Source: Janthinobacterium sp. 64 (lineage in GTDB: Bacteria > Pseudomonadota > Gammaproteobacteria > Burkholderiales > Burkholderiaceae_D). From it: a stretch of 64,000 nucleotides of DNA. Numbering within the stretch: position 1 is the first letter of the stretch; every line of letters begins with the position of its first letter. Position numbers and translations under genes: made by a program. A model generated the notes under the pieces. It had not been told where the DNA came from, ran no database searches, and was given only the letters and a program-made list of their open reading frames with translations. This document shows positions 49,979 to 59,006 of this stretch, piece by piece. The stretch lies in contig NZ_PHUG01000001.1 of assembly GCF_002813325.1 (NCBI RefSeq), forward strand, positions 5,580,001-5,644,000. The letters run 5' to 3'.

Positions 49979-50021
49979 TAAAAAAACCGTTCCAGAAACA
50001 AGTCCTGGAACGGTTTTTATC
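49979..50021. terminator. bidirectional rho-independent terminator
   Basis: AAAAAACCGTTCCAG-N10-CTGGAACGGTTTTT is a strong stem with A and T runs on the two sides. It closes the RhlE transcript, just beyond repeat copy C. Confidence 0.92.
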
Positions 50022-50038
50022 GTCTTTTTGATAAAGAC

Positions 50039-50160
50039 AAACGCCGCCTGAAAGCGTAGCGAGCGGGAGTGATATTGCGTCGAGTAGCGCAGCCGTACAG
50101 GAGTACGGCGAGCAACGCAAACGCAATAGCGCCCCGCGCAGTAGCTTTAAGGCCGCGTTT
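50039..50160 (-). repeat. long-hairpin repeat, copy C (divergent)
   Basis: A 122-bp element in minus orientation. Terminal inverted repeats are about 17 bp (two mismatches), and the central stem is GCCGTAC-TCCT-GTACGGC. It shares the layout and short conserved blocks with copies A and B, but much of its sequence differs while staying self-complementary. It abuts the RhlE stop codon and has that gene's orientation. Confidence 0.75.
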
Positions 50161-51530
50161 TAGCGGCCGCGGCCGCCGGAGCGGTGATTGGCTGCCGAAC
50201 GCGGCGCATTGCCGCTGCGGTTGCCGCCGCCACCGCCGCCCGCCGGGCCGGCGCTGCGTGGCTTGGCGCCGCTGCCGCCGGTTTTCACGCGCACCACGGC
50301 GCCGGCTGGCGCGCGGCTGTTGTTGCGGTGACCGCCGGTGCCGCTGCGCAATTGCACAGGCTGGGCGCGGGCGTTCAGGTCGGGCTCGAAGCCTTCGATG
50401 ACTTCACGCGGCAGGGTTTGCTTGATCAGCTTTTCGATGTCTTTCAACATTTCGTGCTCATCCACGCAGACCAGCGACACGGCTTCGCCCTTGGCGCCGG
50501 CACGGCCCGTACGGCCGATACGGTGCACATAGTCTTCCGGAATGTTCGGCAAGTCGTAGTTGACGACGTGCGGCAACTGGTCGATGTCGATGCCGCGCGC
50601 GGCGATGTCGGTGGCGACCAGCACTTGCAAGGTGCCATCCTTGAACTCGGACAGCGCGCGCGTGCGCGCCGACTGGCTCTTGTTGCCGTGGATGGCCAGG
50701 GCGCCGATGCCGTCCGCGCCCAGTTGCTCGACCAGTTTATTGGCGCCATGCTTGGTGCGCGTGAAGACCAGTACTTGCGTCCAGTTGTTCGACTTGATCA
50801 GGTGGGACAGCATCGGGTGCTTCTTGTCGCGGTCGACCGGATGGATCTTTTGCTTGATCACTTCCACGGTCGAATTGCGGCGCGCCACTTCGATCATGGC
50901 TGGCTTGTTCAGCAAGCCGTCGGCCAGGGCCTTGATCTCTTCCGAGAACGTGGCCGAGAACAGCAGGTTCTGGCGTTTCGGCGGCAGCACGGCCAGCACT
51001 TTCTTGATGTCGCGGATGAAACCCATGTCGAGCATGCGGTCGGCTTCGTCGAGAATCAGGATTTCCACTTTCGACAGGTCAACCGTGCCCTGGCCCATGT
51101 GGTCCAGCAAGCGGCCCGGCGTGGCGACGAGCACGTCGACGCCGTGTTTGAGCTGCTTGATTTGCGGGTTGATGCCGACGCCGCCGAAGATCACGGTGGA
51201 GTTCAGCTTGGTGTATTTGCCGTAGGTGCGCACGCTTTCCTCGACCTGCGCGGCGAGTTCGCGCGTCGGTGCCAGGATCAGGGCGCGGATCGGGCGCGTG
51301 GACGTGTTGCTGGTGATGGCCGCGCCATTCGCGTCAGTCGACAGGCGGTGCAGCAAGGGCAGGGTGAAGCCGGCCGTCTTGCCGGTACCGGTTTGTGCGC
51401 CGGCCAGCAAGTCGCCGCCAGCCAGCACGGCGGGAATCGCCTGCGTCTGGATGGGGGTCGGCACGGTGTAGCCGTGTTCGGTAACGGCACGTACGATAGC
51501 GTCGGACAATCCGAGGGAGGAAAAGGACAT
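50160..51530 (-). CDS. rhlE: DEAD-box RNA helicase RhlE
   Basis: A 456-residue helicase. The motif order is complete: GFxxP-like Q motif, AQTGTGKT (I), PTRELAAQV (Ia), TPGRLLD (Ib), [11 protein letters not shown] (II), SATF (III), [12 protein letters not shown] (IV), [10 protein letters not shown] (V) and [10 protein letters not shown] (VI). The C-terminal ~70 residues are a basic Gly/Arg/Ser-rich tail ([16 protein letters not shown]) that binds RNA without sequence preference. RhlE proteins act in RNA turnover and ribosome maturation, often in the cold. I use the ATG at 51530, where the conserved region starts. Its stop codon abuts repeat copy C. Confidence 0.93.
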   Translation of the reverse strand: MSFSSLGLSDAIVRAVTEHGYTVPTPIQTQAIPAVLAGGDLLAGAQTGTGKTAGFTLPLLHRLSTDANGAAITSNTSTRPIRALILAPTRELAAQVEESVRTYGKYTKLNSTVIFGGVGINPQIKQLKHGVDVLVATPGRLLDHMGQGTVDLSKVEILILDEADRMLDMGFIRDIKKVLAVLPPKRQNLLFSATFSEEIKALADGLLNKPAMIEVARRNSTVEVIKQKIHPVDRDKKHPMLSHLIKSNNWTQVLVFTRTKHGANKLVEQLGADGIGALAIHGNKSQSARTRALSEFKDGTLQVLVATDIAARGIDIDQLPHVVNYDLPNIPEDYVHRIGRTGRAGAKGEAVSLVCVDEHEMLKDIEKLIKQTLPREVIEGFEPDLNARAQPVQLRSGTGGHRNNSRAPAGAVVRVKTGGSGAKPRSAGPAGGGGGGNRSGNAPRSAANHRSGGRGR

Positions 51531-51864
51531 GGTAACTTTATTGTGAGATCGGCCTGTCGCCATCGGGGGGCGCCAGTCGCAGGCAATCAGATTAGGGGTC
51601 GAAAGACAGCGGCAAGGGGACTGGTCATATGTGCCGCACACGCGAAGTATAACAGCATGGCAAAAACGCGCCTGTTTTGTTTCAACTTTGCAATGCCGCA
51701 AGTAAAGAAAAGTCAGGCCAAGGCGCGCTGCCGTCCTGGAAAGCCTCAGCTATACGATAGGGAAACGGGGCAGTGGCGATGTGATCACGGGCAAGGCGGC
51801 CTTTCGCCGCCACCTGGACATGGCGTGCCCGAGCGCAAGACGCGCGGGAGGCGTTTTAGCGCAT

Positions 51865-51931
51865 GCGACATTTGTCGCACATGGCGCTTGCGTGTGTGTG
51901 ACTCTTGTCGCATAATTGCGTCAATAGTCAC
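51865..51931 (+). promoter_or_regulatory. promoter and BlaI-type operators of the blaI-like operon
   Basis: TTGCGT (51888-51893) and CATAAT (51911-51916) are spaced by 17 bp. A 34-bp imperfect palindrome (51898-51931, arms GTGACT-N-TTG-N-CGCA) covers the -10. A second site, GCGACA-TT-TGTCGC, is at 51865-51878. Both share GAC-N2-TTGTCGCA. From 51531 to about 51860 I recognise nothing. Confidence 0.65.
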
Positions 51932-51945
51932 TAAAAGGATGCACC

Positions 51946-52323
51946 ATGAGCACGCCCTCCGTCACCGAACTGTCGTTATTGAAAGCCTTGTGGAAAGACC
52001 ACCCGCTATCCGCGCGTGAATTGCACGAAAGGGTGGAAGACGAGCTGGGATGGTCGTTTTCATCCACGCGCAAGACGCTTGAACGCATGCTGGACAAGGG
52101 CATGCTGCTGCAGCGCAGCGTGCATGGCGTACTCGTGTATGAGGCGAACGTGGACAAGGTGGCTACCCTGGCCGCGTTCGCCCACGACTTTGGCCGGCGC
52201 GTGATGGAAATCGACAGTCCCTTGCCGGTCAGTATGTTTACGGGCAGCAAACTGGTGGACCAGCAGGAACTGGCGGCGCTGGAGCAATTGCTGCAGGACT
52301 GGCCGCTCGAGGGAAAGGACTAA
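51946..52323 (+). CDS. BlaI/MecI-family transcriptional repressor
   Basis: A 125-residue protein. The N-terminal winged helix (about 5-75: SVTELSLLKALWKDHPLSARELHERVEDELGWSFSSTRKTLERMLDKGML) is the BlaI/MecI/CopY DNA-binding domain. A C-terminal helical dimerisation part follows (about 80-120), where BlaI proteins are cleaved on induction. AAAAGGA precedes the ATG. It is three bases upstream of an M56 peptidase gene, as in blaI-blaR1 or mecI-mecR1 pairs. A palindrome over its own promoter suggests autoregulation. No beta-lactamase is present. Confidence 0.88.
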   Translation: MSTPSVTELSLLKALWKDHPLSARELHERVEDELGWSFSSTRKTLERMLDKGMLLQRSVHGVLVYEANVDKVATLAAFAHDFGRRVMEIDSPLPVSMFTGSKLVDQQELAALEQLLQDWPLEGKD

Positions 52324-52326
52324 GCG

Positions 52327-53742
52327 ATGCTGCTGTTTTCTCTCACGCTGTTGCAGGCCAGCGTCGCCTGTCTCGTGACCGGTCCGCTGCTGTGGGTATT
52401 GCTGAGCCTGGCGCAACGGCGCTGGCCCGCGCTGGCGGCGCAGCGCAGCGTGTGGCTGGTCGCGCAACTGGTGCTGGCCGCCGTGTTCGTGCTGCCGCTG
52501 CTGCCTGACACGCGGCAACTGAGCGTGGTGCCCGAACTGAGCGTGCCCGTTTCGCTGGCCGGCGCCGCGCCCGACGTGCAGCTGGCTATGGCTGGGCCAG
52601 CTGTCGGGCTGCCACCCACTGCTTCCTGGCTGGCCCTGGTGCCATCCGCCTGGGGCCTGATCTACCTGCTGGGCGTCGCTTGGACCGCCTGGCGCTGGCA
52701 GCGTGGCCACGCCATGTTGCGCAGCTTGCTGCAACTGGCGCAGCGCCGCCGCCTGCACGGCATGGACGTGCTGGAAGTGGCGGCGCCGATCTCGCCGATG
52801 CTGGTGGGCGTGTGGCGGCCGCGTCTGCTGTTGCCGGCGCACCTGGCGCAATTTACGCCGGAACAGCAGCAGCTGGTGATCGCCCATGAGCTGACCCATG
52901 CACGCCGGCGCGACCCCGTGCTCCTGCTGCTGGCCAACATGCTGCAGGCGCTGCTGTGGTTCAATCCGGCCGCGCGCTGGCTGGCCGGCCAGCTGGCTTG
53001 GGCGCAAGAGCTCGGTTGCGACCGCCAGGTACTGGCTGGCCGGCCCCCGCGCCAGCGCCAGCAATATGCGGCGGCCCTGGTCAGGCAACTGGGCCTGCAG
53101 GCCCAGCCGCTGCCGGGGCTGGCCTTTGGCGGCGGCGGCATGGCCGAGCGCCTGCTGCGCATGCGTGACGGGCAGGCGCGCCCATCCACGGCCCTGCGGG
53201 TGTTGACGGCGCTGCTGCTGTGCGCGATCGGCGCGGCCAGCCTGGCGCTGCAGCCGGCACTGGCGTGGGCCGTGGCAGCCGCGCCGGCAAGCATGCTCGC
53301 TGCGCCAGCTCTCTTGCGCAATCCCCTGGACAGCATGCGCGTGACCGGCTTCTTTGGCGTCGTGCGCGAGTTGACGCCGCAAGGCCATCGCGGCATCGAT
53401 CTGGGCGCCAGGCGCGGCACGCCCGTGCATGCAGCGGCCGACGGCATCGCCAGCGTCAGCGAAGATGCGCGCCTTGGCAAGGCCGTGCGCATCGACCATG
53501 GCGCTGGCGTCGCGTCGCTGTATGCCCATCTCGACCGGGTCACGCTGACGACCGGCATGGCCGTCACGGCAGGGCAGGGCATCGGCACCGTGGGCGCCAC
53601 CGGTCTGGCGACGGGGCCGCATTTGCATTTCGAGGTCACCCGCGACGGGCGCTTGCAGGATCCGCAACAGTGGCTGGCCGGCCTCGATGCCAACGCCACC
53701 GCGCGCGCCCTGCGCATGCGCAAGGAACAATTCGGCCATTAG
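52327..53742 (+). CDS. M56/M23 fusion metallopeptidase (BlaR1-like sensor with LytM domain)
   Basis: A 471-residue membrane protein. Several N-terminal helices (about 5-30, 42-60 and 102-122) lead to a cytoplasmic M56 zinc peptidase with HELTH at 187-191 and the third ligand in AQELGCD (Glu228). A helix at about 292-318 crosses the membrane. The periplasmic C-terminus is an M23/LytM domain with GHRGIDLG (His354, Asp358), YAHLD (His401) and GPHLHFEV (His432, His434); all ligands for an active endopeptidase are present. BlaR1 usually carries a penicillin-binding sensor here, so the M23 module is a replacement. AAGGA precedes the ATG. Confidence 0.9.
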   Translation: MLLFSLTLLQASVACLVTGPLLWVLLSLAQRRWPALAAQRSVWLVAQLVLAAVFVLPLLPDTRQLSVVPELSVPVSLAGAAPDVQLAMAGPAVGLPPTASWLALVPSAWGLIYLLGVAWTAWRWQRGHAMLRSLLQLAQRRRLHGMDVLEVAAPISPMLVGVWRPRLLLPAHLAQFTPEQQQLVIAHELTHARRRDPVLLLLANMLQALLWFNPAARWLAGQLAWAQELGCDRQVLAGRPPRQRQQYAAALVRQLGLQAQPLPGLAFGGGGMAERLLRMRDGQARPSTALRVLTALLLCAIGAASLALQPALAWAVAAAPASMLAAPALLRNPLDSMRVTGFFGVVRELTPQGHRGIDLGARRGTPVHAAADGIASVSEDARLGKAVRIDHGAGVASLYAHLDRVTLTTGMAVTAGQGIGTVGATGLATGPHLHFEVTRDGRLQDPQQWLAGLDANATARALRMRKEQFGH

Positions 53743-53816
53743 CGTGAGCTGGCCACGGGTCGGCTGAGCGCGGGAACGCGCCAGCCGACACCACCACAGA
53801 CCTTTCAGGATTTCCC

Positions 53817-55943
53817 ATGCGATTGAGTATTGTATTGTGCAGCCTTGCGCTGCCCTTGACGGCGCACGTGCGTGCCGAGGTCGTTCTGCCTTCCGTGACG
53901 GTCAATGCGGGCAAGGTGGAGCAGCGCCGCAGCGACACCGTGGCCGCCATCGTCGTCGGCCACGAGGAATTGATACGCCAGGGCGACCGTGCCCTGTCCG
54001 ACGCCCTGAAGCGCCTGCCCGGCATTACCCTCGGCGGCACGGCTGGCGGGCAAATCCAGCTGCGCGGACTGGGCCAGGGTTACACCTTGATCATGCTCGA
54101 CGGCGTGCCCGTGGCGCCCGGTTTTTCGCTCGACTCGCTGGACCCGGAACTGGTCGAGCGCGTGGAAATCATGCGTGCCGCCACGGCGCAATTTTCCGCC
54201 CAGGCGATCGCCGGTTCCATCAATATCGTGCTGAAAAAATCGGGCAAGCGGCGCGAACGCACCTTCAAGCTGGGGGCGTCCGGCAGCCACGGCATGCCCG
54301 CCGGCAGCACCACCGTGCAGTGGGCGGACAAGGACGGCCGCCTGTCGTATGCGCTGGCCGGCACGCTCGCGCACACGGGACGCCGGGGCTTGCTCGACGA
54401 GTGGAACCGCGCATTTGATGGCGAAGGCAGGCCCACGGTGGTGCGCCATATGCCGCTGACCGAGCGCGTGACCAGCGATACGTTCGAGCTGGCGCCCCGT
54501 TTGCAATGGGCGCTGGCGGGCGAAGACAGCCTGGCCTGGCAAAGCCTGGTCAGCTTGCGCCGCCTGGCCAGCCGCCGCCAGGTCGTGGAAACGGCTTACC
54601 TGGGCGGCCATACCGACTATCCGGACAACGACGCCGCGTTCAGCCAGGACAGCAGCACCGTGCGCAGCGATCTGCACTGGCTGCGCAAGTTCGGACCAGG
54701 GGATAGCCTCGACATGAAACTGGGCCTCGATGCCAATCACCGTGGCAGCGACTATCTGTTCCAGGGCGTCAGCGCCGCGCCCGGGCCGGCGAATGTGCGC
54801 CGGGTCGATGCGGGCCTCGATGATGTGGGCGTGCAGACCAGCGGCACCTATCGCCGGGCTCTGGGCCAGGGACATGCGCTGGCGGCGGGCTGGGATGCGG
54901 GCAGCCGGCGGCGCACGGAGTTCCGCCGCGAACGCCAGCTGTCGCCGGGCGGGCCACCCGTGCTGCCGGACGAAGACTATGCGGCCACGGCGCGGCGCCT
55001 GGCCCTGTTCGCGCAGGATGAATGGGATATCTCCGCGCGCTGGTCGCTGTATCTGGGGCTGCGCTGGGAAACCTTGCGCACGGCCAGCGCCAATGGTGCC
55101 GCGCAGCGCCGCGTCGACGTGCGCGCGCAGGTATGGAGCCCCGTGCTGCAAAGCCTGTGGAAGCTGGCCGGCAAGGATCAGGTGCGCCTGGCCGTCACCC
55201 GCACCTACAAGGCGCCGCAGATTTTCCAGCTGATCCCGCGCCCCTACCTCAACGACAACGGCAATAGTCCCGTGAATCCCGACAACCAGGGCAACCCGGC
55301 GCTGCGCCCGGAACTGGCGTGGGGCCTGGATGCGGCCTATGAATACTACCTTGGGCAAGGCGCCATGCTGGGCGCCAGCGCCTCGCTGCGGCGCATCGAC
55401 GACGTAATGCTGGACCGGCTGTATCAGGACCAGGGGCGCTGGGTGGCCACGCCCGTCAATCAGGGCAGGGCGCAGGTGCGCGGCGTCGAACTGGAAGCGA
55501 AGCTGCCGCTGTCGGCGCTGTGGGCAGGCGCCCCCGCGCTGGACCTGCGGGCGAACGTGGCGCGCAACTGGTCGACGCTAGACGCCGTCGCCGGCCCGGA
55601 CAACCGCCTCGACGGCCAGCTGCCTTGGAGCGCCAACCTGGGCGCCGATTACCGGCTGGCCGGCAAGCCCTTGACCCTGGGCGGCAATCTGCATTACCAG
55701 GGCGGTGGACGGACGCGCGAGTCAAGCCAGCTGCTGGCCTGGCAGGGCGCCCGGCGCGAACTGGATCTGTACGCGTTATGGACCTTCAGCGACCAGTTGC
55801 GCCTGCGCGTGTCGGGCGCCAATCTGCTGCGCCAGCCTGAGCGCACGCGCAGCCTGTATGCGGATGGCGGCGGCAGCCTGCTGCGCACGGTCGATACGGG
55901 CAGCTACCGCACCCTGCGCGTCATGCTCGAAGGCTCCCTGTAG
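53817..55943 (+). CDS. TonB-dependent outer-membrane receptor
   Basis: A 708-residue receptor. The signal peptide ends near HVRAE (about residue 20). The plug domain (about 25-145) has LSDALKRLPGITLGG, IQLRGLGQGYTLIMLDGVPV and the VERVEIMRAATAQFSAQAIAGSINIVLKK pattern. The beta barrel follows to residue 708 and ends VMLEGSL rather than in an aromatic residue. The ligand is unknown; the plug resembles siderophore- or vitamin-type receptors in general. AGGA precedes the ATG. It is 75 bp after the M56/M23 gene with no terminator between, so it is probably controlled by the BlaI-like repressor. Confidence 0.88.
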   Translation: MRLSIVLCSLALPLTAHVRAEVVLPSVTVNAGKVEQRRSDTVAAIVVGHEELIRQGDRALSDALKRLPGITLGGTAGGQIQLRGLGQGYTLIMLDGVPVAPGFSLDSLDPELVERVEIMRAATAQFSAQAIAGSINIVLKKSGKRRERTFKLGASGSHGMPAGSTTVQWADKDGRLSYALAGTLAHTGRRGLLDEWNRAFDGEGRPTVVRHMPLTERVTSDTFELAPRLQWALAGEDSLAWQSLVSLRRLASRRQVVETAYLGGHTDYPDNDAAFSQDSSTVRSDLHWLRKFGPGDSLDMKLGLDANHRGSDYLFQGVSAAPGPANVRRVDAGLDDVGVQTSGTYRRALGQGHALAAGWDAGSRRRTEFRRERQLSPGGPPVLPDEDYAATARRLALFAQDEWDISARWSLYLGLRWETLRTASANGAAQRRVDVRAQVWSPVLQSLWKLAGKDQVRLAVTRTYKAPQIFQLIPRPYLNDNGNSPVNPDNQGNPALRPELAWGLDAAYEYYLGQGAMLGASASLRRIDDVMLDRLYQDQGRWVATPVNQGRAQVRGVELEAKLPLSALWAGAPALDLRANVARNWSTLDAVAGPDNRLDGQLPWSANLGADYRLAGKPLTLGGNLHYQGGGRTRESSQLLAWQGARRELDLYALWTFSDQLRLRVSGANLLRQPERTRSLYADGGGSLLRTVDTGSYRTLRVMLEGSL

Positions 55944-55950
55944 CCTGTAT

Positions 55951-56205
55951 TCAGTCGTCGATCTCGTCGACGGCATAGCGCACGCCCTGCGCATCGAGCC
56001 AGGCGCGCACGGTCTCCAGGCCGTGCCACGGGTCCGGGCGCAGGTGCTGGCATATATACAGGCCGGCGTCCGTCAGCCTCGCTTCGGTGTCGGGCATGGC
56101 GCCGCCGGGCGGGCGCGGCGCCGGCGCCGCCAACTCTGGCAGCTGCGCAAGGTGCTGGCGCTGCTCCTGCGTCAGGCTGGCCGCAATCCTGAATTCAAAT
56201 CCCAT
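55951..56205 (-). CDS. small acidic protein of unknown function
   Basis: An 84-residue protein (FEFRIAASLTQEQRQHLAQLPEL, DAGLYICQHLRPDPWHGLETVRAWLDAQGVRYAVDEIDD). It has no signal or membrane segment and two cysteine-free lobes joined by a Pro/Gly-rich link. I do not recognise the family. GAGGAGAAA precedes the ATG, which supports it being translated. It converges on the TonB receptor gene with seven bases between them. Confidence 0.55.
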   Translation of the reverse strand: MGFEFRIAASLTQEQRQHLAQLPELAAPAPRPPGGAMPDTEARLTDAGLYICQHLRPDPWHGLETVRAWLDAQGVRYAVDEIDD

Positions 56206-56423
56206 GTTTTCTCCTCGATGTGCAGCTTGTAGCCGCGGTCATTTTTCATTGTCGAAAAAATTGCACATAGCTTGGCATTCTTTCCGTTTTTGTTTTCAAA
56301 CCATCTCGTCCATACTGCATAGCACTGGCCCGGCACACACGGCGTGACGCAAGGGCAGGAGCAGAAGCACCGTATAACGACCTCTCTTTTTTATATTCAA
56401 TTATTTTCACTAAGGAAAACATC

Positions 56424-57077
56424 ATGCCTATCGCCACCGCCCAAGCCGCCCAAAAACTGCTGACCCCGAACGATCATACCCTGATCATGATCGACCACCA
56501 GTCGCAAATGGCCTTCGCCACCCGTTCCATCGACCTGGCCCTGCTGCGTAACAACGCGGCCCTGGTGGCCAAGGCGGCGGCGCAATTCAAGGTGCCGACG
56601 ATTCTGACGACGGTGGCGGCCAAATCGTTCTCCGGCCCGATCTTCGACGAGATCCAGTCCGTCTTCCCGGATCAGGCGCCGATCGACCGCACCAGCATGA
56701 ACACCTGGGAAGATGCGCGCATCGCCGACAAGGTGAATGGCTACGGCAAGGGCAAGATCGTGCTGGCCGGCCTGTGGACGTCGGTATGCATCGTGGGACC
56801 GGCGCTGTCGGCGCTGGAGCAGGGCTTTGACGTGTACGTGATCGCCGACGCCAGCGGCGACGTCTCCGACGAAGCCCATGCGATGGCCATGCAGCGCATG
56901 ATACAGGCGGGCGCACAGCCGATGACGTCCGTGCAATACTTGCTGGAACTGCAGCGCGACTGGGCCCGCGGCGAGACCTACAACGAGACGGTAGCGACGG
57001 CCGTGGCGCACGGCGGCGGCTATGGCCTGGGTCTGATCTACGCCAAATCCATGTTCAACGCCAGCGAAGGCCATTGA
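56424..57077 (+). CDS. isochorismatase-family cysteine hydrolase (YcaC-like)
   Basis: A 217-residue hydrolase of the isochorismatase fold. Asp24 in MIDHQSQM and the nucleophile Cys122 in LWTSVCIVGPAL are in the expected places. The cis-peptide segment TSVC and the DAMAMQRMIQAGAQPMTSVQ-type ending fit the YcaC subgroup, whose substrate is unknown. AAGGAAAA precedes the ATG. The amidohydrolase gene follows in the same direction after a terminator-like hairpin, and both are amide or imide hydrolase types, suggesting a shared but unidentified nitrogen compound. Confidence 0.87.
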   Translation: MPIATAQAAQKLLTPNDHTLIMIDHQSQMAFATRSIDLALLRNNAALVAKAAAQFKVPTILTTVAAKSFSGPIFDEIQSVFPDQAPIDRTSMNTWEDARIADKVNGYGKGKIVLAGLWTSVCIVGPALSALEQGFDVYVIADASGDVSDEAHAMAMQRMIQAGAQPMTSVQYLLELQRDWARGETYNETVATAVAHGGGYGLGLIYAKSMFNASEGH

Positions 57078-57088
57078 TTTTTCACTGA

Positions 57089-57125
57089 TTTTGGCTCCGC
57101 CGCCCGCCGGCGGGGCCGTGTTTTC
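57089..57125 (+). terminator. terminator-like hairpin between hydrolase genes
   Basis: GGCTCCGCC pairs with GGCGGGGCC (one G-T wobble). The downstream TTTT begins four bases after the stem. It may give partial termination before the amidohydrolase gene. Confidence 0.55.
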
Positions 57126-57144
57126 ATTTGATCCGGGAGTTCTC

Positions 57145-58995
57145 ATGCACGCAAACACCATCTTGCTCAACGGCCGTTTCCACACGGTCGACCGGACGCA
57201 GCCGCTGGCGTCCGCCGTCGCCATCGCCGATGGCAAATTTCTCGCCGTGGGCGACGTGGAGGACGTGATGCGCCATCGCGGCCCGGCCACGCAGCTGATC
57301 GACCTGGCTGGCCGCACGGTGATTCCCGGCCTGAACGACTCGCATCTGCACCTGATCCGGGGCGGCTTGAACTACAACCTGGAATTGCGCTGGGAAGGCG
57401 TGCCTTCGCTGGCCGATGCCTTGCGCATGCTCAAGGAACAAGCCTTGCGCACGCCGAACCCGCAGTGGGTGCGCGTCGTGGGCGGTTGGACCGAGTTCCA
57501 GTTCGCGGAAAAGCGCATGCCCACCCTCGATGAAATCAACGCGGCCGCGCCCGACACGCCCGTCTTCATCCTGCACCTGTACGACCGCGCCCTGCTGAAC
57601 CGGGCCGCCCTGCGCGCCGTCGGCTACGATAAAAATACGCCGAATCCGCCGGGCGGCGAAATCGTGCGCGACGCGGCCGGCAATCCGACCGGCCTGCTGA
57701 TCGCCCGCCCGAACGCCATGATTTTATATGCGACCCTGGCGCAAGGCCCCAAGCTGCCGCTCGACTTGCAAGTCAATTCCACGCGCCAGTTCATGCGCGA
57801 ACTCAATCGTCTGGGCATCACCAGCGCCATCGACGCGGGCGGCGGCTTCCAGAACTATCCCGAGGATTACGCCGTCGTCGACGAGCTGGCGCAAAAGGAG
57901 CAGCTGACCATCCGCATCGCCTACAACCTGTTCACGCAAAACAAGGGCGCGGAACTGCGGGACTTCCAGAAGTGGACGGGCATGATCAAACCGGGCGACG
58001 GCACGGACTTTTACCGCCACAACGGCGCCGGCGAAATGCTGGTGTTTTCCGCCGCCGACTTCGAGGATTTCCTCGAGCCGCGTCCCGAGCTGGCGGCCGG
58101 CATGGAGGATGAACTGGAAAAGGTCGTGCGCCACCTGGTCGAGCAGCGCTGGCCGTTCCGCCTGCACGCCACCTATGACGAATCGATCAGCCGCATGCTC
58201 GACGTGTTCGAAAAGGTCAACCGCGACACACCGTTCGGCGGCTTGCACTGGCTGTTCGACCACGCGGAAACCATCAGCCCGAAAAACATCGACCGGGTCA
58301 GGGCGCTCGGTGGCGGCATCGCCATCCAGCACCGCATGGCCTTCCAGGGCGAATATTTTGTCGAGCGTTATGGCGCGGATGCCGCCAAGGCCACACCCCC
58401 CGTGCAGCGCATGCTGGACGCGGGCGTACCCGTGGGCGGCGGCACGGATGCGACCAGGGTCGCCAGCTACAACCCGTGGACGGCGCTGTACTGGCTGGTG
58501 TCGGGGCGCACCGTGGGCGGCCTGGCCCTGACGGAGGCGGCGGGCAGATTGTCGCGCGACACGGCGCTGGAACTGTGGACGGCGGGCAGCGCCTGGTTTT
58601 CCAGCGAACAAGGCAAGAAGGGGCGTATCCGCGAGGGCATGCTGGCCGACCTTGCCGTGCTGTCGGCCGATTATTTCGCCGTGCCGGAAGAGGCGATCAA
58701 GTCCATCGAATCCGTGCTGACCATGGTCGGCGGCAAGATCGTCTACGGCCAGGCGGAATTCACCACGCTGGCGCCGCCCCCGATTCCCGTGCTGCCCGAG
58801 TGGTCGCCCGTGCGCACGGTGCCGGGCCACTACCGTCCTGCGGCCAGGCCGGCGCAAGCCTTGCTACCGCACCAGTGCGCGGGCGCCTGCGGCGTGCACG
58901 CGCACGCCCACGACCGGGCGCGCAAGTCGGCCGTGCCGGTCAGCGATTTTTCCGGCTTCTGGGGCACCTTGGGCTGCAGCTGCTTCGCCTTCTAG
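57145..58995 (+). CDS. YtcJ-like metal-dependent amidohydrolase
   Basis: A 616-residue amidohydrolase_3 family enzyme. The N-terminal small beta domain (NTILLNGRFHTVDRTQPLASAVAIADGKFLAVG) is followed by the metal barrel with NDSHLHLIRGG (HxH), the His in LHATYDE and DHAETI, and the Asp in GGGTDATRV. The C-terminus has a Cys/His-rich tail (HQCAGACGVHAHAHDRA and GTLGCSCFAF) of about 45 residues. Members hydrolyse amides such as formamides or exoenzyme-type substrates, but the specific substrate is unknown. GGGAG precedes the ATG at 57145. No signal peptide is visible. Confidence 0.87.
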   Translation: MHANTILLNGRFHTVDRTQPLASAVAIADGKFLAVGDVEDVMRHRGPATQLIDLAGRTVIPGLNDSHLHLIRGGLNYNLELRWEGVPSLADALRMLKEQALRTPNPQWVRVVGGWTEFQFAEKRMPTLDEINAAAPDTPVFILHLYDRALLNRAALRAVGYDKNTPNPPGGEIVRDAAGNPTGLLIARPNAMILYATLAQGPKLPLDLQVNSTRQFMRELNRLGITSAIDAGGGFQNYPEDYAVVDELAQKEQLTIRIAYNLFTQNKGAELRDFQKWTGMIKPGDGTDFYRHNGAGEMLVFSAADFEDFLEPRPELAAGMEDELEKVVRHLVEQRWPFRLHATYDESISRMLDVFEKVNRDTPFGGLHWLFDHAETISPKNIDRVRALGGGIAIQHRMAFQGEYFVERYGADAAKATPPVQRMLDAGVPVGGGTDATRVASYNPWTALYWLVSGRTVGGLALTEAAGRLSRDTALELWTAGSAWFSSEQGKKGRIREGMLADLAVLSADYFAVPEEAIKSIESVLTMVGGKIVYGQAEFTTLAPPPIPVLPEWSPVRTVPGHYRPAARPAQALLPHQCAGACGVHAHAHDRARKSAVPVSDFSGFWGTLGCSCFAF

Positions 58996-59006
58996 GCGGC
59001 CGGGCC

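Noticed and set aside
51946..53742. A beta-lactam resistance system, from the BlaI/BlaR1-like pair
   Set aside because: No beta-lactamase gene is present and the sensor has an M23 peptidase instead of a penicillin-binding domain, so a resistance role is not supported.
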